A DNA stretch of 64,000 nucleotides from Enterocloster aldenensis (GTDB lineage: Bacteria > Bacillota > Clostridia > Lachnospirales > Lachnospiraceae), in NCBI RefSeq assembly GCF_003434055.1, contig NZ_QVEX01000006.1:124001-188000 (forward strand), given 5' to 3'. A program made the translations under genes and the position numbers. Every line of letters begins with the position of its first letter. Positions within the stretch are counted from its first letter, which is position 1. Under the pieces are notes generated by a model. That model had not been told where the DNA came from and ran no database searches. It worked only from the letters and a program-made list of their open reading frames with translations. Positions 17,217 to 25,743 of the stretch are shown here, one piece after another.

Positions 17217-18735
17217 TGGCAGTCACCCCCATCATCATCATTCCCACCTCACGTACCGTTGTTTCCTCCGGAAGGACCTCCCCCACAATCTGGCCCCTAT
17301 AGAGCACCACAATCCGGTCGGAAAGGGCAAATAGTTCTTCAAAATCACCGGATAAAAGGAGAAGCCCCATGCCCCCGTCCCTTGCCTGGATGATTTTTTC
17401 ACGGATAAACCAGGTTGCCTTGATGTCCAGCCCCCTGGTGGGGTAGGCACATATCATGGCCTTTGGATGTTTGCTCAGCGCCCTGGCCAGTATGAACTTC
17501 TGGAGGTTTCCGCCAGAAAGGTTGGCGCTTCGGTCCGAGATGCCCCTGGCCCTTACGTCAAAATCAATCATGGCCTTTGCGGCCTGTGTCCTTATAAAGC
17601 GGTAATCCAGGAAACACCCCTTTTTAGGAGGCCTGCGGTTGCGCAGGATCCAGTTTTCATAAAGTGGGAAGTCCGGCACGCTGCCAACGTAATTCCGGTC
17701 CGCCGGCACATAGGAAACACCCCGGTCAATGAAGTCCTTGGCATTCTTTGTGGAAACCTGGGCGCCGTCAATCAGGACCTGGCCCCCGCAGGCCCTTCTC
17801 ACGCCGGCCAGCACCTCGGCCAGCTCTACCTGTCCGTTGCCTTCCACACTGGCAATCCCAACCACTTCGCCGGGATACACGGACAGGGACACGCCGTTTA
17901 AGGTCCTGACCTTACGGTCGTCCTCTGCCTTAAGGTCCCGGGCGCAGAGCACAGGCACCATATCTTTGCGGTCCCTGCGGATTTTGGAGAATTCCGGCGG
18001 GGTCACTTCCTCTCCCACCATCATCCGTACAATGGTGGACTTGTCCGCATCCTTTGTGTCAATCTGGCCCGTTACCCTTCCCTTGGTAAGGACCGTGATG
18101 CGGCGGCTGATTTTCAGCACCTCATCCAGCTTATGGCTGATGAAGATGACGCCTTTCCCCTCGCTGGTCAGATTGGCTATGATTTCAAACAGGCCGTCAC
18201 ATTCCTGGGGAAGGAGTACGGCTGTGGGTTCGTCGAAAATCAGCACATCCGCGCCCGTATACAGAAGCTTTAATATCTCCACCTTCTGCTGCATGCCGAT
18301 GCTCAGCTGTCCCACCGGGCTGTGAAGGTCCACGTCAATGCCGTATTTCTGCTTCAGCTGCTCCAGTGTGTCCTCAATCTTCCTGCGGTTTGTGATGGAA
18401 AATGTCTTCACATCCCCTATCAGGCCCATATTCTCAATGGCCGAGAACACATCCACCAGCATGAAGTGCTGGTGGACCATGCCGATTCCGTGGCGGAGGG
18501 CATCCTTGGGCGAGTGGATCCGGACCGGCTTCCCGGAAAGGAATACCTCGCCCCTGTCCGGCTTATAGATACCGTAAATCACATTCATCAGCGTGCTTTT
18601 ACCGGCGCCGTTCTCCCCAAGCAGGGCATGGACTTCTCCAGGATATACGGTCAGGTTGATATCCTCATTGGCGGTAAAGCTGCCGAATGTCTTTGTTATT
18701 CCTTTTAATTCAAGTAATGGAGTCTGGTTGTCCAT
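17203..18735 (-). CDS. ABC transporter ATP-binding protein, duplicated cassette (NupO/YufO-like)
   Basis: 510 residues with two ABC cassettes, as in sugar and nucleoside importers. The first has Walker A LLGENGAGKSTLMN, the ABC signature degenerate as LSIGMQQKVEIL, and Walker B LIFDEPTAVLLPQE. The second has a degenerate Walker A (VEGNGQVELAEV) and signature LSGGNLQKFILAR, so only one site is likely fully catalytic, as is usual for this group. I start at ATG 18735 (MDNQTPLLELKG) after AGGAGAG rather than 8 codons upstream. It follows the cyclo-ligase-like gene by 14 nt. Confidence 0.93.
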   Translation of the reverse strand: MDNQTPLLELKGITKTFGSFTANEDINLTVYPGEVHALLGENGAGKSTLMNVIYGIYKPDRGEVFLSGKPVRIHSPKDALRHGIGMVHQHFMLVDVFSAIENMGLIGDVKTFSITNRRKIEDTLEQLKQKYGIDVDLHSPVGQLSIGMQQKVEILKLLYTGADVLIFDEPTAVLLPQECDGLFEIIANLTSEGKGVIFISHKLDEVLKISRRITVLTKGRVTGQIDTKDADKSTIVRMMVGEEVTPPEFSKIRRDRKDMVPVLCARDLKAEDDRKVRTLNGVSLSVYPGEVVGIASVEGNGQVELAEVLAGVRRACGGQVLIDGAQVSTKNAKDFIDRGVSYVPADRNYVGSVPDFPLYENWILRNRRPPKKGCFLDYRFIRTQAAKAMIDFDVRARGISDRSANLSGGNLQKFILARALSKHPKAMICAYPTRGLDIKATWFIREKIIQARDGGMGLLLLSGDFEELFALSDRIVVLYRGQIVGEVLPEETTVREVGMMMMGVTANETT

Positions 18736-18749
18736 GTATGCTCTCCTGC

Positions 18750-19496
18750 TTATTTGCAATGTACTTTACACCACAGTTCCTGTACCGGCGGAATCTGCTC
18801 CCTCATGCCGGGGGCAAGACGGCACCAGATGATTCCCTTGGTGGGCCTTGGGAACTCATGGCGCGTCTCAATGATGCGGGTGGGGGTAACGATATAGTCA
18901 ATGGCTGTGTCATACTCTTCCACCGTCACGTCCACATCAGCCACCTGGCAGTCATGTCCCGCCCCTACAATCACAGAGGTCCCATCCACAATGCCCATGG
19001 TGTATAACATGGCCCATTCCAAATCAAAGTACCCGTGTCCCTTGCCAAAACGGATGCCGCTGGGCGTGATGGCGGATGCGCCGGTTACCAGCATATCGAT
19101 GTGGCCCACGGACTCCTTTAACTGCTCCAGGGTCTGGTGCTTCCAGTAGCGGGAGACACCGTCAAGCAGGGAGGCAACCTCCTCCTTCCCCTCCGGGATG
19201 GACTCAGGGCGGATGAGGAAAAATCCCCTGGTAATCCCGTAGTTGGTCATGACAACTGTCTTCTTGTCCCGGAATGCTGTTTCACGCAGCTTTTCCAGGT
19301 TATTGTCCGGCGTTATGAAAATCACCTTTGCGTTCTTATACATATCCGTGGACGCCAGCAGTGCGGCGCCCTTGTCACTGCCTTCATAATCCGCGATAAA
19401 CTCTGAAAACTGCCAGCTGAATTTGGAATCCGGCCTTGCCACCTTAAGTAACTCTTCCCAGATTTTTACCCTTGCTGTTTTTGCATCCATTTTCAT
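18750..19496 (-). CDS. 5-formyltetrahydrofolate cyclo-ligase family protein (paralogue type)
   Basis: 248 residues. The MTHFS-family nucleotide/folate site is recognisable in GIRFGKGHGYFDLEWAML, and VGAGHDCQV plus VDVTVEEYDTAIDYIVTPTRII fit the C-terminal half. It is longer than canonical 5-FCL (about 180-200) and has an N-terminal extension, so it fits the paralogue subgroup (COG0212) better than the housekeeping enzyme. That subgroup has been linked by comparative genomics to thiamin metabolism; its activity is uncertain. It is the first gene of the BMP transporter operon, which suggests a role in using the imported compound. Confidence 0.8.
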   Translation of the reverse strand: MKMDAKTARVKIWEELLKVARPDSKFSWQFSEFIADYEGSDKGAALLASTDMYKNAKVIFITPDNNLEKLRETAFRDKKTVVMTNYGITRGFFLIRPESIPEGKEEVASLLDGVSRYWKHQTLEQLKESVGHIDMLVTGASAITPSGIRFGKGHGYFDLEWAMLYTMGIVDGTSVIVGAGHDCQVADVDVTVEEYDTAIDYIVTPTRIIETRHEFPRPTKGIIWCRLAPGMREQIPPVQELWCKVHCK

Positions 19497-19566
19497 GCCC
19501 CTCTCTTCTCCTTTGTGTACTTATTCTTTTTTCTCATATTATTCACGCTTGTTATTAACACAGCTA

Positions 19567-19595
19567 ATATTATTATGTTTTTTATGGTTTGTCAA
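19567..19595 (-). promoter_or_regulatory. Promoter of the cyclo-ligase/BMP transporter operon
   Basis: TTGACA (19595-19590), 17-nt spacer, TAATAT (19572-19567) on the minus strand, 71 nt before the first ATG. I saw no purine-riboswitch consensus in the leader. Confidence 0.75.
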
Positions 19596-19652
19596 TCATA
19601 AATTAAGAGATTGTAAAATATAGGAAGGAGGGGGAGATATAACCTCATAAGA

Positions 19653-19685
19653 ACAAAAAAAAGGAAAACCTCCTCAGTTTTCCTT
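19653..19685 (-). terminator. Terminator overlapping the DUF4177 stop codon
   Basis: On the minus strand AAGGAAAAC pairs with GTTTTCCTT and is followed by a run of T. The TGA stop of the DUF4177 gene (19674-19676) falls in the loop, so coding sequence forms one arm. Confidence 0.85.
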
Positions 19686-19880
19686 TTCCAATACAATTTC
19701 ATAGCAGCCGCCGCTTATCATCCTCCGCTCGCCGGCCGGGCTGATGATCTGAATCAGCCGCCATCCCTGGGCAGCCTCATTCATGATAATCTCCTTACAC
19801 CGTTCCAATGTTTCCGTATTACCATTTTTCAAGTTTCCGTCACAAGGGACTTCCACAAATTTATAATCAAATTTTCCCAT
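19674..19880 (-). CDS. DUF4177 domain protein
   Basis: A 68-residue protein: FDYKFVEVPCDGN, then a helix with CKEIIMNEAAQGWRLIQI and the strand YEIVLEKE. This is the DUF4177 pattern, a small alpha/beta domain of unknown function. I start at MGKFDY (19880); the open frame extends 77 codons upstream but that part is not conserved-looking. The ribosome site is weak. It stands alone downstream of citrate synthase and ends inside a terminator. Confidence 0.75.
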   Translation of the reverse strand: MGKFDYKFVEVPCDGNLKNGNTETLERCKEIIMNEAAQGWRLIQIISPAGERRMISGGCYEIVLEKEN

Positions 19881-20148
19881 AATAACAGCTCTTTCTCTTA
19901 TGATATTTGCCTTCATTATAATGGCATTGCTCATAAAGATACCATTGGAATTTGTGATGCGGGTATAAAGATTGTATATAGATTCAGGAATGATTCCTGT
20001 TTTTTGGAAGAAAAAATGAGGATACGGGACATCCTTCTCCCATATCCTCATCCATGGCCGGTTCCGCCCACAGGAGCAGACAGACCCTGACCTTTTACGC
20101 TTTTTACACAAAAAACCGCACCCTGTGCCAGGGCATGCTATCCTCTGC

Positions 20149-21507
20149 TCATCGCTCTGACAAAGGCTTATAAACTTCTTCCTGCATTACGCTGGTATAT
20201 GCGGGACGGATAATCTTATCCATATTGATTAACTCTTCGATGCGGTGTGCGCTCCAGCCCACAATCCTTGCAATTGCAAAGATTGGTGTGAACATCTCTT
20301 CCGGGATATCCAGCATGCTGTATACGAAACCGCTATAGAAATCCACGTTGGCACTGACACCTTTGTAGATTTTACGCTCTTCGGTGATGACCTTGGGGCC
20401 CAGTTCCTCAATCATGGAGTACAGTTCAAAATCCTCCACGCGGCCTTTTTCTTCTGAGAGCTGTTTTACAAAGCGTTTGAAGATTTCAGCCCTGGGGTCT
20501 GACTTGGAGTATACGGCGTGGCCCATACCGTAGATAAGGCCCTTTTTATCAAATGCCTCCTTGTGAAGCAGCCTCTTCAGGTAATCCTCCACTTCCTCCC
20601 TGTCCTTTAAATCCTTGACATTCTTTCTTAAGTCAGCCATCATCTCAACCACCTTGATGTTGGCGCCGCCGTGTTTCGGTCCCTTTAAGGAGGCCAGGGC
20701 CGCGGACACAACGGAATATGTATCGGTTCCGGAAGATGAAACCACGTGGGTGGTGAAGGTGGAGTTATTACCGCCGCCATGCTCCATATGGAGGATCAGC
20801 GCAAGATCCAGCACATGTGCCTCCACTTCGGAATACTTCATATCCGGACGCAGCAGCCTCAGAAGGTTTTCTGCCGTGGACAGGTTCTCATCCGGACGGT
20901 GGATATACATACTTGCATCCCTCTCATAGTGGTTGTAAGCATGGTAGCCGTAAACCGCCAGCATGGGCATGACACTGATCAACATCATGCTCTGCCTGAG
21001 CACATTGGGGATGGAGATATCCCATGCCTTGTCATCATAGCTTGCCAGGGTCAGGATACTCTTGCTTAAGGATATCATCATATCCCTGGATGGGGCCTTC
21101 ATCACAACGTCCCTGACAAAATTCGTGGGAAGCGTACGGCTGAATGCCAGGCTTTCCCTGAACTTCGTGAGCTGGCTGTCACCAGGTAATTCACCAAAAA
21201 GAAGCAGATACGCAATCTCTTCAAACCCATACCGGTTGTCCCTCACTACCCCGCCTATTAAATCATAAATGTTATAACCCCGGTAGAATAGTTTTCCTTC
21301 ACAGGGCACCTTTACCCCGTCCACAACCTTGTTGGACTCAATTTTGGACACTTTCGTCAGTCCTGCCACAACACCGTTACCATTCTTGTCGCGGAGCCCC
21401 CGTTTAACCTCGTACTTCTCGTAGAGCCCCAAATCAATCCTCTCATCATTCAGGCAGATATCTGCCCACTGACTTACATTGTCCATAAATTCCTTTGTCT
21501 GAATCAT
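20149..21507 (-). CDS. gltA: Citrate synthase
   Basis: Condenses acetyl-CoA and oxaloacetate. At 452 residues it is the larger form seen in many Clostridia. Catalytic residues are visible: His in ILHMEHGGGNNSTF, His in KGPKHGGANIKV (with GMGHAVYSKSDPRAEI) and Asp in SANVDFYSGFVYSML. The N-terminal segment (about 1-60) includes GLRDKNGNGVVAGLTKVS. Start ATG at 21507 with GGAAAGGAG upstream. No other TCA-cycle gene is near, so it probably feeds glutamate synthesis; the 2-methylcitrate activity cannot be excluded from sequence. Confidence 0.94.
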   Translation of the reverse strand: MIQTKEFMDNVSQWADICLNDERIDLGLYEKYEVKRGLRDKNGNGVVAGLTKVSKIESNKVVDGVKVPCEGKLFYRGYNIYDLIGGVVRDNRYGFEEIAYLLLFGELPGDSQLTKFRESLAFSRTLPTNFVRDVVMKAPSRDMMISLSKSILTLASYDDKAWDISIPNVLRQSMMLISVMPMLAVYGYHAYNHYERDASMYIHRPDENLSTAENLLRLLRPDMKYSEVEAHVLDLALILHMEHGGGNNSTFTTHVVSSSGTDTYSVVSAALASLKGPKHGGANIKVVEMMADLRKNVKDLKDREEVEDYLKRLLHKEAFDKKGLIYGMGHAVYSKSDPRAEIFKRFVKQLSEEKGRVEDFELYSMIEELGPKVITEERKIYKGVSANVDFYSGFVYSMLDIPEEMFTPIFAIARIVGWSAHRIEELINMDKIIRPAYTSVMQEEVYKPLSER

Positions 21508-21566
21508 GCAAATCGCTCCTTTCCGTTTTCGATATAGTTTCCTCCTATGAAATCAGTAATGGTACT

Positions 21567-21595
21567 ATTTTAATATATTTTTCCAATGATTGCAA
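21567..21595 (-). promoter_or_regulatory. Promoter of the citrate synthase gene
   Basis: TTGCAA (21595-21590), 17-nt spacer, TAAAAT (21572-21567) on the minus strand. It begins directly after the jetC stop (21603); no terminator is visible between them. Confidence 0.65.
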
Positions 21596-21602
21596 TACTT
21601 TC

Positions 21603-24600
21603 CTATTCTTCTTCCAAATCTTTTACCAGTTCCTGGAAGCGGTCCCGCTCAAATTCCTGAATGGAAATGGACTTTTTATTGGGATTGGCAAACACGAATG
21701 TCTTGTCCACGTTCTCCACATAGTTCTGTATCTTATCATTGGTGGCGCTGATGATGGCCTGGAATCCAAGGCCGCGGATCAGCTCAATGCAGCTTGCCAC
21801 CTTTTCAGCATCCATTTTGGAAAATGCCTCGTCCAGCACCACCAGGCGGATGGTGGGATTGCGCTCCAGCTTGGGGGAGAGGTTGATGCGGTACGCCTGG
21901 GCAAAGCTGGCCAGCAGGGCTACGTACAGAGGATTCTGTCCTTCTCCTCCTGAATTTTTCTTAATCATCCTGCTCAGGCGGATTTTAATCACCTCATCCT
22001 CATTCTGGATCAGCTGCTGCATGTCAAAGGACAGATAGGTGCGGTAATCCGCGTATTTATCCATATTGCGCTTAGCCTCCTCCAGCTCCTGGGGCGTGGC
22101 GTTTTCCGGCGGTATGAAGATGTTAATCAGGTCATTAATCAGGACCCCGTACTGGTTTTCATGCTGGGTGGTGAACAGGTCCAGCTGGTTATCAAAGGAA
22201 TCCGTCAGGTCGGACGGGTTCACTTCCAGGGATTCGTCCATGAACATATCATAGTACCTGCCGTCCGCGCCCTTGCTGCGCCCGATGACAAACTGATACT
22301 TATCCTTCCCGAAATCCAGGCGGCTGATGATACGGTTCAGCTCATCCCCCCGGAGCATGGCTTCCCGGATGGCGCTGCGGATTTTATACATGAAGTCATT
22401 TTTAAAATGCTCCACGGCTGCCCGGGCCTGGTCGGCTGCTTTCTGCCTGTATTCTTCCAGATGGTCGCAGGACAGGCTGGACAGGAGATGGGCATATGCC
22501 TCGTTATCCTTATGGTTGACTGGGAAATTCCGGTTGGGGTAACGGCGCAGGTAGTTGGTCCTTATGGTCATCAGGTCCTGGAACGCAGTGTCCCGGCTTT
22601 CTGAAACCCGGCTGCACCGTGTGACATAGCTTTCCTTTTCCCTGTCATACCTGGGATGGTCCTTGGCCGACAGGTACCCGGCCAGTTCCATGTCCAGCCT
22701 GCTGTTTTTCACCAGGTCCCGTTCCTGGTCCGTCAGGGTCCCGCTCAGGCTGATGGCCGCGTTCTGGCAGCGGCTGATTTCATTTTCCTTGTCCCGGATA
22801 CGGTTGAGCAGCTCATCCCTCTCCCGCTTCTTGCCGTCGCAAAGGCTTACCACCGCCTTCCTCTCCTGCTCCAGCTGGTCCACATCCCGCGTCTTCAGCT
22901 TTTCAATCTTTGCCAGAAGCAGCTTTTTTTCACGCTGCTTTTCATTCCAGGCCCCGATATCCTTTAACCATTCCAGGTATTCCTCCGGCTCAGACCCAAG
23001 GCGTTCCAGGTTAAGGATGCGCTGGCACCCGAGGACGATTTCTTCCAGAGGTCTTTTCTGTTCATCCATGGATTTAAGTTCCTGCTCCAGAAGCCGGATG
23101 CGTTTTCTCACACTGTCCTTGCCGATGTAAGCAAATTTGCTGTAATTTTCAGGATTGATGTGCTGGAGCCGGAAACCGTGGTAGAGCAGGCAGCTGTCGG
23201 TGATACCAATCCTGCACTGGCGAAGCTCCTGGGTGGTGGCGCATTTGATTACTTTTCCAAGCAAAAGGTCGATGTAGGGCTGGATATAGGGTTCGCGCAC
23301 CGACACCTCCCCGGACAGGGCATCTTTAAGGACCGCGGGCTGGCTTTGGGACAGCTTTTCCGTGTCCAGGACAGCTACGTTATAGTACTCTTTTTTGTCC
23401 AGCTCCCCGTATATTTCCAGGGCGGCCCTGGCATATTTTGGGGGGACCACAAGGCTCAGCTTCTGGCTGCCAAGGTAACCCTCCACTGCGTTGCGCCACT
23501 GGTCCTTTTTGATATCCAGCAGATCGGCAAGGACATGGACATCCACGCCCTTACCGGTCTCTTCCAGCAGGCGCCGCTGCAGATAGCTTCTGGCATGTTC
23601 CAGATATTTAGGGTATGCCTTGTTTCCGGAACGCAGCTTTTCCAGTTCGTCTTTTGTCTGCTTTTCCCTGTTTTTCAGGTCCCTGATTTGTGCGGCGGCT
23701 TCCTGGCGCTGCTTTTCCGTGTCAGCGCACAGGTCGGCGATGGATTCCTTCAGGCGGCAAAGGGTCTTATTGTCAATGGTGCGGTTTTCAAATTCCTCAA
23801 TATCCCAAAGGGTCTGGTTTGGGGTGATATCCTCGTCTTCCCAGGCCTTAAGGGCCTGGGTGGTCTGCTGCCATCTGGCCTCGCTTTTGCCCAGGCGCTC
23901 CAGAAGCTGGTTCAGGGCTTCTGCCTGTTTTTTCAGGTCCTCATAACCGGTTGAGGCAATACGCCGCAGCAGGTTGTCCCCCTGCCCGGTCAGGTCTGCA
24001 ATCTGTGTTTCCACTGCTGTCCGTGCGTCCTCCTGGCGTTTCAGGTCTTCCTTTGCCATGGCCAGTTTATCAGCCAGGGTCTTTACCTGGGACTGAAGAT
24101 TCAGGATTTCCAGCTTTTTCACAAAATAAGCGTATTTCTCCAGCTGCTGTTCCTTTTCCTGGTAAATGTCATATGCCTTTTGGATACCGGCCAGTTCCTC
24201 AATCTCCGCGCAGGTGTCCTCTATCTTCCTGCGCATGCGCCCATACTGCATGACGCTTTCCTGCATGTCCTCAATGTGGATGTCCTGCTCCATGCAGATG
24301 TATTCTTTTACAAAATCCTCCAGTTTTATATTCATGCGGAAGGGGATGGCCCGCTTAAACAGCAGGGGGAATTTCTCAGGATCCAGTCCTCCCAGATAAG
24401 TGTCATACAGCACCCTGCGGAACCGTTCGTTGTGGGAGGTTGCAAAGTATTCCTCCTTGTTGAAATGCTCCTGCAGATAGGTTTCCACCTCTGATATGGA
24501 CATGGTGCGTCTGCCGGTGCGGTATGCATTGTCCCACATGGGGCCTTTGTGCCAGAAAAAGCGGCGGGAAATATCGTTTGCAGATGTCTCCACATCGAAC

Positions 24601-25040
24601 ACAATCCCCACGCACTGGCATGCTCCGGTGTCGCTGCGCTTCAGTTCCAGGACAATGGTGGATGAAAAATTCTGATTCCTGAGATAGGAAAATTCATTAT
24701 TCTCACCAATATTGACCATGCCCCGCAGGTATTCAATCAGGCTCCGGTCCGAGTCATCGGCCGCGGCTTTATTAAAGAACCCCCTGCCGTCCGTATTAGC
24801 GTATAAAAGGACCTGCATGGCGTCAATCACAGTGGATTTTCCGCTGCCCGAATGGCCGGTGAAGAAATTAATGTCCTCATTAAATGAAAGGATACGCTTA
24901 CTGATATAATGCCAGTTGTTCAGGCAGATTCTGGAAAGGGCAAGGAAACGGCCCTTATTCCCGGTCCGGTTCCCCGTCGGTTCCGTACGGTCCGGTTCCA
25001 TCTGATCCATCTTCATCTGATCCATCTTCATCTGATCCAT
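21603..25040 (-). CDS. jetC: Wadjet/Mks-type SMC ATPase JetC (MksB/MukB-like)
   Basis: A 1145-residue SMC-like ATPase. The N-terminal head has Walker A FFTGHSGSGKSTVIDAMQ near residue 65. Long coiled coils (about 290-480 and 660-900) flank a central hinge-like region. The C-terminal head has the signature NSGGEGQNPLYVALLASFAQ and Walker B RLVVLDEAFSKMD. In known systems JetC dimers, with JetA and JetB, extrude plasmid DNA loops. I start at ATG 25040 (MDQMKMDQ), 8 nt after GGAGG; the open frame reaches 25103 without a ribosome site. Even so it overlaps jetB by 86 nt, and the overlap holds a 15-bp tandem repeat. No jetD follows. Confidence 0.9.
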   Translation of the reverse strand: MDQMKMDQMKMDQMEPDRTEPTGNRTGNKGRFLALSRICLNNWHYISKRILSFNEDINFFTGHSGSGKSTVIDAMQVLLYANTDGRGFFNKAAADDSDRSLIEYLRGMVNIGENNEFSYLRNQNFSSTIVLELKRSDTGACQCVGIVFDVETSANDISRRFFWHKGPMWDNAYRTGRRTMSISEVETYLQEHFNKEEYFATSHNERFRRVLYDTYLGGLDPEKFPLLFKRAIPFRMNIKLEDFVKEYICMEQDIHIEDMQESVMQYGRMRRKIEDTCAEIEELAGIQKAYDIYQEKEQQLEKYAYFVKKLEILNLQSQVKTLADKLAMAKEDLKRQEDARTAVETQIADLTGQGDNLLRRIASTGYEDLKKQAEALNQLLERLGKSEARWQQTTQALKAWEDEDITPNQTLWDIEEFENRTIDNKTLCRLKESIADLCADTEKQRQEAAAQIRDLKNREKQTKDELEKLRSGNKAYPKYLEHARSYLQRRLLEETGKGVDVHVLADLLDIKKDQWRNAVEGYLGSQKLSLVVPPKYARAALEIYGELDKKEYYNVAVLDTEKLSQSQPAVLKDALSGEVSVREPYIQPYIDLLLGKVIKCATTQELRQCRIGITDSCLLYHGFRLQHINPENYSKFAYIGKDSVRKRIRLLEQELKSMDEQKRPLEEIVLGCQRILNLERLGSEPEEYLEWLKDIGAWNEKQREKKLLLAKIEKLKTRDVDQLEQERKAVVSLCDGKKRERDELLNRIRDKENEISRCQNAAISLSGTLTDQERDLVKNSRLDMELAGYLSAKDHPRYDREKESYVTRCSRVSESRDTAFQDLMTIRTNYLRRYPNRNFPVNHKDNEAYAHLLSSLSCDHLEEYRQKAADQARAAVEHFKNDFMYKIRSAIREAMLRGDELNRIISRLDFGKDKYQFVIGRSKGADGRYYDMFMDESLEVNPSDLTDSFDNQLDLFTTQHENQYGVLINDLINIFIPPENATPQELEEAKRNMDKYADYRTYLSFDMQQLIQNEDEVIKIRLSRMIKKNSGGEGQNPLYVALLASFAQAYRINLSPKLERNPTIRLVVLDEAFSKMDAEKVASCIELIRGLGFQAIISATNDKIQNYVENVDKTFVFANPNKKSISIQEFERDRFQELVKDLEEE

Positions 25041-25743
25041 CCTCATCACCTCCTCTGTCGTCCAATCCAAGGGACTGTGCCGGTCTTTCCCGGCTCCCTT
25101 CATCCAAATCCGCTTTTACCTGTACGCCCTCATCCTCCGCGCTTTCATCAAAGAAAGCCAGCAGCTGCCGCGCGTCATCGCCCATCAGGACCACATTGAT
25201 GCAGGGATAGATGATCATACGGCTTTCACTGTTCAGATCCTCCAGCAGGTCCAGGGGTTCCAGTATCTGGTATTTCTTCAGCAGCGTCACGGCGCGCCGG
25301 ATATCCGTGGGCGAGGGCTGCTTTTTGAAAAGACGGTAGTTCCCCAGCTTTTCGTGTATCTCCTTCAGGGTGGTATACACATTCACGCTGGTGGACACGC
25401 TTTCCATCTGTTCATCATAAATCAGCTTCAGCACCAGCAGGTACAGGGTTGCCAGTTTGGGCAGCTTATCCCCCATCAGGTTCTCGCCCTGGATATAGAT
25501 GATTCCTGTCTGGGTATTTTCCATGACCTCAATCCCGCTGACAGCAAAATAACTGCGGATGAATTCCAGATGCTTATTGCAGTCCCTGAAATCCGGGTTA
25601 TACTGGAACCGCCCGGAACGGCGGTCAAATTTGCGTTCCAGGATAAAGGTCTGGTGAAGCAGAAGGCGTATGGACGCGGTCAGCCGCGTCTGCTCCTCCT
25701 GCATCAAAGTATCATAATAGGCAATTCCGTATTCAAGCGCCAT
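24955..25743 (-). CDS. jetB: Wadjet subunit JetB (DUF4194, MksE/kleisin-partner type)
   Basis: 262 residues, a winged-helix (KITE) partner of the SMC complex. DUF4194-like features are YYDTLMQEEQTRLTASIRLLLHQTF near the N-terminus, FAVSGIEVMENTQTGIIYI and LPKLATLYLLVLKLIYDEQ. The C-terminal 60 residues are very acidic with the repeat DEDGS x3, encoded by the 15-bp tandem repeat shared with jetC. The start codon overlaps the jetA stop (TAATG, 1-nt overlap). Assignment is by family pattern and position between jetA and jetC. Confidence 0.88.
   Translation of the reverse strand: MALEYGIAYYDTLMQEEQTRLTASIRLLLHQTFILERKFDRRSGRFQYNPDFRDCNKHLEFIRSYFAVSGIEVMENTQTGIIYIQGENLMGDKLPKLATLYLLVLKLIYDEQMESVSTSVNVYTTLKEIHEKLGNYRLFKKQPSPTDIRRAVTLLKKYQILEPLDLLEDLNSESRMIIYPCINVVLMGDDARQLLAFFDESAEDEGVQVKADLDEGSRERPAQSLGLDDRGGDEDGSDEDGSDEDGSDGTGPYGTDGEPDRE
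25001..25045. repeat. 15-bp tandem repeat (three units) in the jetB/jetC overlap
   Basis: Units TCTGATCCATCTTCA at 25001-25015 and 25016-25030 are identical; the third (25031-25045) has one change. Read on the minus strand it gives DEDGS in jetB and MDQMK in jetC. Because the unit is a multiple of three, copy-number change would keep both frames. Confidence 0.95.

Noticed and set aside
19497..19673. Purine or thiamin riboswitch before the BMP transporter operon
   Set aside because: No conserved aptamer core was found in the short AT-rich leader.
23160..23954. 264-codon plus-strand open frame inside jetC
   Set aside because: Antisense shadow of an unmistakable SMC-type gene; no recognisable domain.
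25001..25045. CRISPR-like array
   Set aside because: Units are contiguous without spacers and lie in coding sequence; it is a short tandem repeat.
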